DNA from: Caulobacter segnis
Lineage (GTDB): Bacteria; Pseudomonadota; Alphaproteobacteria; Caulobacterales; Caulobacteraceae
DNA: 64,000 bases
Assembly: GCF_023935105.1 (NCBI RefSeq)
Contig: NZ_CP096040.1
Location: 1,364,001-1,428,000 of the forward strand
Direction: 5' to 3'
Below, piece after piece: positions 40,700 to 48,523 of the stretch; positions within the stretch are counted from its first letter, which is position 1; each line of letters starts with the position of its first letter. A program made the position numbers and the translations under genes. The notes beneath the pieces were generated by a model. It did no database searches. It was not told the DNA's origin and saw only the letters and a program-made list of their open reading frames with translations.

Positions 40700-40911
40700 A
40701 TATGACCATCCGCGATCTCTTCCACGCGCTTGGCCAATCACCGGCCTTCTATGCCATTGGCGATCTCCCGCTCTGGGCCGCCGTCTTGGCGCTCTTAGCG
40801 CTCAGCATCATCGCCGCCTACCTGCGAGGCCTCGGCGGCGCATTGGCTCGGGATATGCTCGCCCGCCGCAAGCCACGCCGGCTACTGAGCCGCCGTAGCG
40901 ATCGTACCTGA
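40696..40911 (+). CDS. Small membrane protein
   Basis: A 71-residue protein starting at TTG 40696 (overlap TTGA) with an in-frame ATG at codon 3. One strong transmembrane helix (PLWAAVLALLALSIIAAYLR) is followed by a very basic tail (RRKPRRLLSRRSDRT). It precedes the recombinase gene by two bases. Topology resembles small phage membrane effectors, but no function is known. Confidence 0.6.
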   Translation: MNMTIRDLFHALGQSPAFYAIGDLPLWAAVLALLALSIIAAYLRGLGGALARDMLARRKPRRLLSRRSDRT

Positions 40912-40913
40912 TC

Positions 40914-42527
40914 GTGCGCGTCGCCCTCTACGCCCGATATTCCGACGCCGTCCAGAACCCCGCGTCGATCGAAGACCAGCTCCGGATCCTGATCCGCCAT
41001 TGCCAGGCGCGTGGCTGGACCGTGGTCGCGCACTATACCGATGCGGCGATCTCGGCCGACTTCGTCGTGACCCGGCCGGGCGCGCTGGCGCTGCTGGCCG
41101 CCGCCGATCGGCGCGAATTCGACCTGATCCTGGTCGAGCATCAGGACCGCCTGTTCCGCGACCTGGCCGACCATACGGCGGCGTTCAAGCGCCTGAACTA
41201 TGTGGGCGTCGGCATCGCCACCCTGCGCACCGACCGGGTCACCAAGCTGGACGTCGCCTTCGAGGGGCTGATGTCCGAGATGTACCTCGACATCCTGTCG
41301 GCCAAGACCAAGCGCGGCCTGCACGCCAACGCCGAGGCCGGCAAGTCGACCGGCGGACGAACCTTCGGCTATCGCTCGTCGCCAGGCGGCAAGGTCGAGA
41401 TCCACGCGGAAGAGGCCGACGTCGTGCGAACGGCGTTCGCGCGCTTCGCCGCCGGCGAGACAGGGATGGAGATCGCCCGCGACTTCAACGCCCAGGGTGT
41501 GCCCGGGCCCAGCGGCGGCGCCTGGACTTCGGCTGGCCTGACCGGATCGCGCCAGCGCGCCAACGGCGTCCTGCGTTGCGAGATGTATAACGGCGTGAAG
41601 GTCTGGAACCGCTTCAGCTACGCCAAGGATCCCGCCACCGGCCGCAAGATCCTGACCATGCGCCCCGAGGCCGAGTGGAAGCGCACGGCCGTGCCCGAGC
41701 TGGCCATCATCGATCCCGAGACTTGGGCGGCCGTCGAGGCGCGCTTCGCCGAGATCGGCAAGACCCGGCCGGCACAGCTGGCCGGGCGGGTCAATGCCGG
41801 CCTGTTCACCGGGCTTCTGAAATGCGGGTGCTGCGGCGCGAACATCATCTCGATTGATGCGCGGCGCATGAAGTGCAGCACGGCCAAGCACCGCGGCCCC
41901 GCCGCCTGCGACAACGGACGGGTCATGCGCCGCAATGAGATCGAACAGCGGATCCTGGACGGCCTGCGCAGCCAGTTGCTGACGCCCGAGGCGACGGCCG
42001 CTTACGTCCGCGCCTACCACGCCGCTTGGGCGGCCAAGGCTGGCCAGCGCCGCGATCGGCGCGGTCCGATCCAGAAACGCCTCGCCGAGGTCGAGCGGTC
42101 GATCACGCGCATCGTCGACGCTATCTGCAACGGCTCGGACACACCGGCGATGACCGCGCGCCTGAAGGACCTCGAGGCCGAGAAAGCGACCCTGACGGTC
42201 GACCTGCAGACCATCGGGCCCGACGAGCCAGTGCAGCTGCACCCCAGGGCCGCCGAACTCTACGCCAAGCGCGTCGAGGTCCTTCAGGCCCGCCTCGGCC
42301 AGATCGGCCCCAAGCCTACGTTCAAGGATCGCCAGCTGATGGACGCCGTCCGCGCGCTGGCCGATCGCATCACCCTGACGCCGATCTCCAAGGAGAAGTG
42401 GGCGCACGTGAAGATCGATGTCCAGGGCGACCTGGCGCAGTTCCTTCACCCGGTTACAGAACCCCCGTCCGTTGGGTTCCGATTGGTGGCTGGGGGCGGG
42501 ATCGAACCGCCGACCTGTGGGTTATGA
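40914..42527 (+). CDS. Large serine recombinase (integrase)
   Basis: A 537-residue large serine recombinase starting at GTG 40914. The resolvase domain has MRVALYARYSDAVQNPASIE with the catalytic Ser10 and the Arg-rich LVEHQDRLFRD. A recombinase domain (GRTFGYRSSPGGKVEIHAEE...) follows. The zinc ribbon CGCCGANIISIDARRMKCST...CDN and a C-terminal coiled coil complete it. The last 14 or so codons (AGGGIEPPTCGL) are antisense to a host tRNA gene, so the C-terminus differs in the excised phage. It drives integration at this site; a separate excision factor is not recognised. Confidence 0.93.
   Translation: MRVALYARYSDAVQNPASIEDQLRILIRHCQARGWTVVAHYTDAAISADFVVTRPGALALLAAADRREFDLILVEHQDRLFRDLADHTAAFKRLNYVGVGIATLRTDRVTKLDVAFEGLMSEMYLDILSAKTKRGLHANAEAGKSTGGRTFGYRSSPGGKVEIHAEEADVVRTAFARFAAGETGMEIARDFNAQGVPGPSGGAWTSAGLTGSRQRANGVLRCEMYNGVKVWNRFSYAKDPATGRKILTMRPEAEWKRTAVPELAIIDPETWAAVEARFAEIGKTRPAQLAGRVNAGLFTGLLKCGCCGANIISIDARRMKCSTAKHRGPAACDNGRVMRRNEIEQRILDGLRSQLLTPEATAAYVRAYHAAWAAKAGQRRDRRGPIQKRLAEVERSITRIVDAICNGSDTPAMTARLKDLEAEKATLTVDLQTIGPDEPVQLHPRAAELYAKRVEVLQARLGQIGPKPTFKDRQLMDAVRALADRITLTPISKEKWAHVKIDVQGDLAQFLHPVTEPPSVGFRLVAGGGIEPPTCGL
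41426..41440. repeat. Prophage palindrome copy 16 (exact)
   Basis: GCGAACGGCGTTCGC in the recombinase gene, read R-T-A-F-A. Confidence 0.95.
42484..42527. other. Right prophage junction (attR region) inside the tRNA 3' half
   Basis: The recombinase frame and the tRNA share these 44 bases, and typical host genes start immediately beyond. The crossover must lie in or next to this overlap. The matching left junction is outside the window, so the core cannot be defined. Confidence 0.65.
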
Positions 42528-42560
42528 ATCCACCGCTCTAACCATCTGAGCTACCCAGCC
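42484..42560 (-). tRNA. tRNA with CAU anticodon (Met or Ile2), CCA encoded
   Basis: The minus strand folds as GGCTGGG acceptor, GCTC/GAGC D stem, anticodon stem GTGGA/CCCAC with loop TTCATAA (anticodon CAT), GGCGG-TTCGATC-CCGCC T arm, CCCAGCC, discriminator A and CCA at 42486-42484. The pair at 31-39 is A-C. A CAT anticodon could be elongator Met or lysidine-modified Ile2; the sequence alone does not settle it. The serine recombinase gene ends inside it, on the opposite strand. Confidence 0.93.
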
Positions 42561-42614
42561 GCACCAGGAGGCGCGGCTTATAGGCGAGAACCGCGCGGGA
42601 TATCAAGCGGGCGC

Positions 42615-43091
42615 CTACTCGGAAACGATCGCCGCCGTCGTCGCCCCCAGCGCCTTCACCGCATCGGCCGGGGCCAATCTGACCTGCAGCCCTCGCTGGC
42701 CGCCGTTGATGAAGACGTAGGGCTCGGCCAGGGCGGCTTCCTCCAGCACTGTCGGCAGGCGCTTCTTCTGGCCGAAGGGGCTGACCCCGCCGACCTTGTA
42801 GCCGGTGATCCGCTCGGCGTCGGGGACCGGGGCCATGGCGGCCGACTTGCCCTTCAGGGCGGCGGCCAGCTTCTTCATGCTGACCTCCTTGTCCGAAGGC
42901 AGGATGGCGCAGGCGGGCTTGCCGTCCAACATCACCACCAGGGTCTTCAGCACTCGGCGCGGATCCTCGCCCAGCGCCTCGGCGGCCTGCAGGCCCACGC
43001 GCTCCGAGCCGGGGTCGTATTCGTACGTATGCAGGTCGAAGGCGACGCCGGCCTTCGTCAGTGCGATCGTGGCGGGGGTGCTCTTGGACAT
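42615..43091 (-). CDS. ybaK: Cys-tRNA(Pro)/Cys-tRNA(Cys) deacylase YbaK
   Basis: A 158-residue protein from ATG 43091 (MSKSTPATIALTKAGVAFDL). VLKTLVVMLDGKPACAILPS and YKVGGVSPFGQKKRLPTVLE are the family's core, including the conserved Lys and GGxSPxG motif. It hydrolyses Cys mischarged on tRNA(Pro). It is the first chromosomal protein gene beyond the prophage and is divergent from copA. Confidence 0.92.
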   Translation of the reverse strand: MSKSTPATIALTKAGVAFDLHTYEYDPGSERVGLQAAEALGEDPRRVLKTLVVMLDGKPACAILPSDKEVSMKKLAAALKGKSAAMAPVPDAERITGYKVGGVSPFGQKKRLPTVLEEAALAEPYVFINGGQRGLQVRLAPADAVKALGATTAAIVSE

Positions 43092-43140
43092 GGTTGGCGT
43101 AGTACCCAAGTGCGCCAGGCGTTGGAATACGGAACTGCGG

Positions 43141-44817
43141 ATGATCGATCGACGGACCCTTCTGCGGGGCGGACTTGGGCTCGGCGCGGCCGGCCTGCTG
43201 CCCAAGTGGGCGCTGGCCGACGCCGGCCGCTCGCCGGCGGCGCTGACGGGCGAGGACATCAAGCTCACCGTCGGCCACACCATGGCGACCATCGACGGTC
43301 GTTCGGGCCACGCCGTCACCGTCAACGGCTCGCTGCCCGGCCCGCTGATCCGGCTGAAGGAAGGCCAGCACGTCCGCATCGCGGTGACCAACGCCCTGGC
43401 CGACGAGGACACCTCGATCCACTGGCATGGCCTCCTGGTGCCGTTCCAGATGGACGGGGTGCCGGGCGTGGCCTTCCCGGGGATCAAGCCGGGCGAGACC
43501 TTCACCTACGACTTCCCGGTGCGCCAGGCCGGCACCTACTGGTGGCACAGCCATTCGGGCCTGCAGGAGCAGGTGGGCCTCTATGCCCCGATGATCATCG
43601 ATCCGGCCGGCGAGGACCCGATCGCCTATGACCGCGAGCACGTGGTGGTACTGTCGGACTGGAGCTTCCTGCATCCGCACGAACTGTTCCGGAAGCTGAA
43701 GGTCAATGCCGGCCACTTTAACATGCAGAAGCAGACGGTCGCCGGCTTGCTGAAGGGCCAGGACCAGTCGCTGAAGGACCGCCTGGCCTGGGGCAAGATG
43801 CGGATGGACCCCACCGACGTCGCCGACGTCACGGGCTCGGTCTACACCTATCTGGTCAACGGCCACGGACCCGGCGAGGCCTGGACGGGCCTGTTCACGC
43901 CCGGCGAGCGGGTGCGCCTGCGGTTCATCAACGCCGCGGCCATGACCATCTTCAACGTCCGCATCCCCGGCCTGGCGCTGGAGGTGGTGGCGGTCGATGG
44001 CCAGCCGGTGTCGCCGGTCAGCGTCGACGAGTTCCAGATGGCTCCGGCCGAGACCTTCGACGTCATCGTGCGTCCCGTCGACGACCGCGCCTTCACCCTG
44101 GTGGCCGAGGCCTCGGATCGGTCGGGAATGGCGCGCGCGACCCTGGCGCCGCGCCTGGGGTTATCCGCGCCCGTCCCGCCGCTGCGCAAGCGTCCCCTGG
44201 CGACCATGAAGGACATGGGCATGGGGAACATGCATCACGGGATGGACATGCCCGGCACGGACATGTCGATGCGGGCCCAGAGCAACGCGCCGGACGTGCC
44301 GCTGACGCCGGGCGTCCAGACCATCTCGCCGATGCCGATGGACCGAATGGCCGAGCCGCCGCAAGGCCTGGAGGACGTCGGCCACAAGGTTCTGATCTAC
44401 GCTCAGCTGGCCAACCTGCATGAGCCGGCGGACAAGCGTCCGCCCGAACGGACGATCGAGATCCACCTGACCGGCAACATGGAGCGCTTCATGTGGGCGT
44501 TCGACGGCGAGGCGTTCGGGCCGATCAAGAAGCCGATCGCCTTCCGCCGCGACGAGCGGGTCCGGGTGGTGCTGATCAACGACACCATGATGGCCCACCC
44601 GATCCACCTGCACGGCCACTTCTTCGAGCTGGTCAACGGCCAGGCGCGCCAGCCGCTCAAGCACACGGTCAATGTCGCGCCGGGCGGCAAGGTCGCCTTC
44701 GACCTGACGGCCAGCGAGCCGGGCGATTGGGCCTTCCACTGCCACCTGCTGCTGCACATGCACGCGGGGATGTTCAACGTCGTCACCGTGCGTCCGCTGG
44801 ACGGGGAGGTCGCGTGA
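43141..44817 (+). CDS. copA: Periplasmic multicopper oxidase CopA (copper resistance)
   Basis: A 558-residue protein with a Tat signal (RRTLLRGGLGLGAAGLLP). All copper ligands are visible: SIHWHGLLVP, TYWWHSHSG, AHPIHLHGHFF and FHCHLLLHMHAGMF. A Met-rich segment (MGMGNMHHGMDMPGTDM) near residues 360-380 is typical for Cu(I) binding. It oxidises Cu(I) in the periplasm. It is followed by copB with a TGATG junction, forming a copper operon. Confidence 0.95.
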   Translation: MIDRRTLLRGGLGLGAAGLLPKWALADAGRSPAALTGEDIKLTVGHTMATIDGRSGHAVTVNGSLPGPLIRLKEGQHVRIAVTNALADEDTSIHWHGLLVPFQMDGVPGVAFPGIKPGETFTYDFPVRQAGTYWWHSHSGLQEQVGLYAPMIIDPAGEDPIAYDREHVVVLSDWSFLHPHELFRKLKVNAGHFNMQKQTVAGLLKGQDQSLKDRLAWGKMRMDPTDVADVTGSVYTYLVNGHGPGEAWTGLFTPGERVRLRFINAAAMTIFNVRIPGLALEVVAVDGQPVSPVSVDEFQMAPAETFDVIVRPVDDRAFTLVAEASDRSGMARATLAPRLGLSAPVPPLRKRPLATMKDMGMGNMHHGMDMPGTDMSMRAQSNAPDVPLTPGVQTISPMPMDRMAEPPQGLEDVGHKVLIYAQLANLHEPADKRPPERTIEIHLTGNMERFMWAFDGEAFGPIKKPIAFRRDERVRVVLINDTMMAHPIHLHGHFFELVNGQARQPLKHTVNVAPGGKVAFDLTASEPGDWAFHCHLLLHMHAGMFNVVTVRPLDGEVA

Positions 44818-45596
44818 TGCTGATCCTCGACCTCCAGCACGAGCAGCATCAGGCCGCCGACCCGCACGCCGGCCACGACATGGGAAGCATGAAGCCCGCC
44901 GCGGAGGCCAAGCCGCCACCGGTCCCGACCGGCCACGCCGCCGACCGCCTGTTCGATCCCAAGGCCATGGCCGCCGCCCGCGCCCAGCTGATGAAGGAGC
45001 ACGGCGGCGGGACCTTCTGGACCGTCCGCGCCGACCAGCTGGAGTATCGCTCGCGCAAGGGCGCCGACGCCCAGGCGTTCGAGGGCGAGGCCTGGTGGGG
45101 CGACGACTACGGCAAGTGGGTGGTGAAGGCGCGCGGCGAGCGGGTTGACGGCGTCGGGTGGGAGAAGGGCGAGGCCGAGCTGCTGAAGGCCTGGCCGGTC
45201 GGGCCCTATTTCGATCTTCAGGCCGGAGTGCGCTACGACCTGGCGCCCAAGGGAAGAAGCTACGCGAGCGTCGGCTTCGAGGGCCTGGCGCCCTACTGGT
45301 TCGAGGTTCAGGGCGCGGCCTATCTGTCGGACCAGGGCGACGTCTCGGCGCGGGGCGAGGCGTCCTACGACCTGCGCCTGACCCAGAAGCTCATCCTGCA
45401 GCCGCGTGTCGAGGCCGACCTGGCCGAGGCCGGGGCCGCCAAGCTGGAGGGCGGCCTGCGGCTGCGCTACGAGATCACGCGGGAATTCGCGCCCTATGTC
45501 GGCTTGGTCCGCGAGCGGGCCTTCGGTCCGGCGGTGGTCGCCGGCGAGCGGACGGGGAGCACGGCGTTCGTGGTGGGCGTCAGGGCCTGGCGGTGA
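44817..45596 (+). CDS. copB: Copper resistance protein CopB (outer membrane)
   Basis: A 259-residue protein. RADQLEYRSRKGADAQAFEG and the beta-barrel C-terminus (FDLQAGVRYDLAPKGRSYAS, LQPRVEADLAEAG, PYVGLVRERAFGP) match CopB/PcoB. His/Met motifs (DPHAGHDMGSMKP) lie at the N-terminus. No signal peptide is visible at this ATG (MLILDLQHEQHQAADPHAGH), which is odd for an outer-membrane protein. The TGATG coupling to copA supports the start, but an error or unusual export cannot be excluded. Confidence 0.88.
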   Translation: MLILDLQHEQHQAADPHAGHDMGSMKPAAEAKPPPVPTGHAADRLFDPKAMAAARAQLMKEHGGGTFWTVRADQLEYRSRKGADAQAFEGEAWWGDDYGKWVVKARGERVDGVGWEKGEAELLKAWPVGPYFDLQAGVRYDLAPKGRSYASVGFEGLAPYWFEVQGAAYLSDQGDVSARGEASYDLRLTQKLILQPRVEADLAEAGAAKLEGGLRLRYEITREFAPYVGLVRERAFGPAVVAGERTGSTAFVVGVRAWR

Positions 45597-45693
45597 CCCC
45601 CTATCGTTACGGATAGGTTGTCGCGCGCGTAAGTCTGGCCCAACATTCGTTTGAGCCCCCATCAGAGCGGGCCGAACGAGGGAGCCTGGCCTT

Positions 45694-47286
45694 ATGTCGA
45701 CCGCGATCGATTTCGACCGCATGCGGACCCTGGGCGACGTCGCCCGCTACCACGCGGAGGCCAGGCCCGACGCCGTGGCGTTCAGCTTCGAGGGGCGTGA
45801 CACCACCTTCGCCCAGTTCGACCGCCAGACGAACCAGGTCGCCAACGCCCTGATCGCGGCGGGCCTGGGGACCGGCGACCGTGTCGCCTATGTCGGCAAG
45901 AACAGCGACGCCTATTTCCAGCTGCTGGTCGGGGCCGCCAAGGCCGGGGTGGTGACCACCCCGATCGGCTGGCGTCTGGCCGCGCTCGAGATCGCCTATA
46001 TCGTCGGCGACAGCGAGGCCAAGCTGGTCTTCGTCGGGCCCGAACTGATCGCCCACGTCGAGGCGGTGGCCGCCGAGCTGACCCATCGACCTGTTGTCGT
46101 CGCGATGGAAGCTGAGGGCGCGGGCGACCACCAGACCTTCAAAACTTGGCGTGACGCCCAGCCCCGAACCGATCCGCACAAGCCGGTCGCGACCTCCGAC
46201 ATCGCCATTCAGCTCTACACCTCGGGCACGACGGGGCGGCCCAAGGGCGCGATGCTGACCCACGACAACCTCTTGGGCATGCGGCGCGAGGCCGCCAAGA
46301 CCCCGCTGGCCTGGAACCAGTGGGGCCCTGACGACGTCAGCCTGGTGGCTATGCCGGTGGCCCATATCGGCGGCACCGGCTGGGGTCTGGTCGGGCTGAT
46401 GAACGGCGCCAAGGGCGTGGTGGCGCGCGAGTTCGATCCGTTCAAGGTGCTCGACTTCATCGAGAAGGACCGGATCTCGAAGATGTTCATGGTGCCGGCG
46501 GCGCTGCAGATCGTGGTGCGCCAGCCCAGGGCCCGAGAGATCGACTATTCGCGCCTGTCGCACATCCTCTACGGCGCCGCGCCCATTCCGTTGGATCTGC
46601 TGCGCGAGTGCATGGAGGTGTTCGGTTGCGGCTTCGTCCAGCAGTACGGCATGACCGAGACGACCGGCACGGTGGTCTATCTGCCGCCGGAAGATCACGA
46701 CCCGGCCGGCAACACGCGCATGCGGGCGGCGGGCCTGCCGATGCCGGGCGTCGAGATCAAGGTGATCGACGAGGCGGGGAACAGCCTGTCGGCCAACACC
46801 GTGGGCGAGATCGCCATCCGCTCGGCCTCGAACATGGCTGGCTACTGGAAGCTGGACGAGGCGACGGCCAAGACCGTCGACGCCGACGGCTGGCTGCGCA
46901 CCGGCGACGCCGGCTACCTGGACGAGGACGGCTATCTGTTCATCCACGACCGGGTGAAGGACATGATCATCTCGGGCGGCGAGAACATCTATCCAGCCGA
47001 GGTCGAGAGCGCCGTCTATGGCCACCCGCACGTGGCCGAGGTGGCGGTGATCGGCGTCCCCGACGACAAGTGGGGTGAGGCCGTCAAGGCGGTGGTCGCG
47101 GCTAAGCCAGGCGTGACCCCGGACGCCGACGACATCATCGCCTTCGCCCGGACCCGGATCGCGCATTTCAAGGCGCCGAAGAGCGTGGACTTCGTGGCGG
47201 CGCTGCCGAGGAACGCGTCCGGCAAGATCCTGCGCCGCGAACTGCGGGCACCGTACTGGGAAGGGCGGGAGCGGCAGGTGAACTAG
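45694..47286 (+). CDS. AMP-dependent acyl-CoA synthetase (fatty-acid-CoA ligase)
   Basis: A 530-residue ANL-family enzyme. The P-loop is LYTSGTTGRPKGAMLTHDN. Core motifs are YGMTETTG, GWLRTGDAGYLDEDGYLFIH and the C-terminal NASGKILRREL with the adenylation Lys. It activates a carboxylic acid as acyl-AMP and transfers it to CoA; the chain length is not readable from sequence. It starts at ATG 45694 and stands alone, convergent with the sugar dehydrogenase gene. Confidence 0.93.
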   Translation: MSTAIDFDRMRTLGDVARYHAEARPDAVAFSFEGRDTTFAQFDRQTNQVANALIAAGLGTGDRVAYVGKNSDAYFQLLVGAAKAGVVTTPIGWRLAALEIAYIVGDSEAKLVFVGPELIAHVEAVAAELTHRPVVVAMEAEGAGDHQTFKTWRDAQPRTDPHKPVATSDIAIQLYTSGTTGRPKGAMLTHDNLLGMRREAAKTPLAWNQWGPDDVSLVAMPVAHIGGTGWGLVGLMNGAKGVVAREFDPFKVLDFIEKDRISKMFMVPAALQIVVRQPRAREIDYSRLSHILYGAAPIPLDLLRECMEVFGCGFVQQYGMTETTGTVVYLPPEDHDPAGNTRMRAAGLPMPGVEIKVIDEAGNSLSANTVGEIAIRSASNMAGYWKLDEATAKTVDADGWLRTGDAGYLDEDGYLFIHDRVKDMIISGGENIYPAEVESAVYGHPHVAEVAVIGVPDDKWGEAVKAVVAAKPGVTPDADDIIAFARTRIAHFKAPKSVDFVAALPRNASGKILRRELRAPYWEGRERQVN

Positions 47287-47312
47287 GCGGCCGGTGCAGC
47301 AGGCCCCCACCT

Positions 47313-47410
47313 GACCTCGCTGCGCGAGGTCGTCCGCCCCCGAAGGGGGCAGAAGGTGGCGACGTCCTGCTTCCCCCTCCGGGGGAGGAGGGCCGAAGGC
47401 CCGGAGGGGG
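47313..47410. terminator. Bidirectional terminator/intergenic hairpin cluster
   Basis: The gap between convergent genes holds three inverted repeats: GACCTCG/CGAGGTC, GCCCCC-gaa-GGGGGC (about 47337-47351), and CCCCCTCCGGG (47373-47383) with CCCGGAGGGGG (47400-47410). The last resembles a dispersed intergenic repeat I associate with Caulobacterales genomes (memory, unverified). Confidence 0.6.
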
Positions 47411-47416
47411 CAAGTC

Positions 47417-48355
47417 CTATTCGATAAACGCCTCCACGACCTCCCGCGTCCCGACCATGAACGCGTCCGCCACCAGGGTCAGGGGCCGCACGTCCACTTC
47501 GGACCGGCCTTCGGCGATCAGCGTCGCGAACCGGTCGTAGAGTCCCGGATACTCGCGGTTCTCGCCGACCTCGACAGCCGTCCCGTCGATGGTCAGCTCG
47601 GCGCCGCCCAGCGACAGCTTCAGCACGCCGTCTTCGGTCCAGGCGGTGATGTCCCAGGTCTGCGGGCCGGTCTGCAGGAAGTCGAGGTCGGCGGTGATTG
47701 CCATCCCGCCCAGGGTGGTCATGTCGACATGGCCGGCGATCGGCGACTGGACGTTCTCGGGCACCTGCAGCTTGGCGTCAGTGACGAACACCTCAGCCGG
47801 CATGATCTCGGTCAGGATCGACAGGGCGTTGATGGCCGGGTCGAAGACGCCCATGCCGCCGGCCTGCCAGATCCAGGTCTGGCCGGGGTGCCAGCGGCGG
47901 ACGTCCTCGCGCCATTCGATGGTCAGCTTGCGGACGTGGCGCGAAGCCAGCCAGGCCTTGGCCTGGGGCACGCCGGCGGCGAAGCGGGAATGCCAGCTGG
48001 TGAACAGCACGACGCCGTGTTCGCGGGCGACGGCGGCCAGTTCGGCGACCTCGCTGACCGTGGCGCCGGGCGGCTTCTCCAGGAACACGTGCTTGCCGGC
48101 GCGCAGGGCGGCCAGGGCCGTCTCGCGGCGGGCCTGGGGCGGGGTGCAGAGGGCGACGGCGTCCAGTTCCGGACCCTTGGCCAGCATTTCGTCGATGTCG
48201 TAGAAGACCGGGATCCCGCCCAGGTCGGGCAGGCTGCGGCTGGCGGCGGCGACCAGCTGAAAGCGCTTGTCCCCCGCGAGGGCGGGAATGTGCTGGTCAT
48301 GGGCGATCTTGCCCACGCCGACGAGGCCGATCCGGATCACGCGTGTTTCCTCCAT
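47417..48355 (-). CDS. Gfo/Idh/MocA oxidoreductase, L-arabinose/D-galactose 1-dehydrogenase type
   Basis: A 312-residue NAD(P)-dependent enzyme from ATG 48355 (MEETRVIRIGLVGVGKIAHD). The Rossmann glycine motif is GLVGVGKIA. FLEKPPGATVSEV holds the conserved Lys, and the segments EDVRRWHPGQTWIWQAGGMG and VDVRPLTLVADAFMVG closely resemble the Azospirillum L-arabinose 1-dehydrogenase as I remember it. It oxidises an aldose to the lactone. It lies downstream of the glucosidase and regulator genes, so it may act on the released sugar. Confidence 0.82.
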   Translation of the reverse strand: MEETRVIRIGLVGVGKIAHDQHIPALAGDKRFQLVAAASRSLPDLGGIPVFYDIDEMLAKGPELDAVALCTPPQARRETALAALRAGKHVFLEKPPGATVSEVAELAAVAREHGVVLFTSWHSRFAAGVPQAKAWLASRHVRKLTIEWREDVRRWHPGQTWIWQAGGMGVFDPAINALSILTEIMPAEVFVTDAKLQVPENVQSPIAGHVDMTTLGGMAITADLDFLQTGPQTWDITAWTEDGVLKLSLGGAELTIDGTAVEVGENREYPGLYDRFATLIAEGRSEVDVRPLTLVADAFMVGTREVVEAFIE

Positions 48356-48523
48356 CGGCGTCTTTCCCAAGCGCGCCTTGGGGCCGAGCGGCCTAATTAT
48401 ATTATAAATGGCCAAGCGCAAGCGCGAGCCCAAAAAAAGGAGCGCCACCGAGGCGGCGCTCCGTCAAAGGGGAAGAGCGTAAAGGGCGGCGGGGCAGGGG
48501 TAGTCTGGACCCCGCCGGTCCCC

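Larger units (their letters stand above)
1..42527. mobile_element. Prophage (left end outside the window) with lambda-type head, P2-type contractile tail and serine recombinase
   Basis: A continuous set of phage genes runs from the window edge to a serine recombinase that ends inside a tRNA gene. Late genes and the left early operon are on the minus strand. The right arm is on the plus strand, and a CI/Cro-like switch lies near 30.1 kb. The right boundary is placed in the tRNA because typical chromosomal genes begin directly after it. The left att site, the rest of the tail genes and any lysis cassette are not in the window. All key modules look intact, so the element may be functional, but this is an inference. 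Confidence 0.95.

Noticed and set aside
40818..42449. 543-codon open frame on the minus strand
   Set aside because: Antisense shadow of the serine recombinase with low-complexity Arg/Leu/Gly content.
1..42527. Lysis cassette (endolysin, spanins, holin)
   Set aside because: I looked for lysozyme, amidase or transglycosylase motifs and found none. Small membrane proteins in the right arm are not enough to call a holin. The cassette is probably left of the window.
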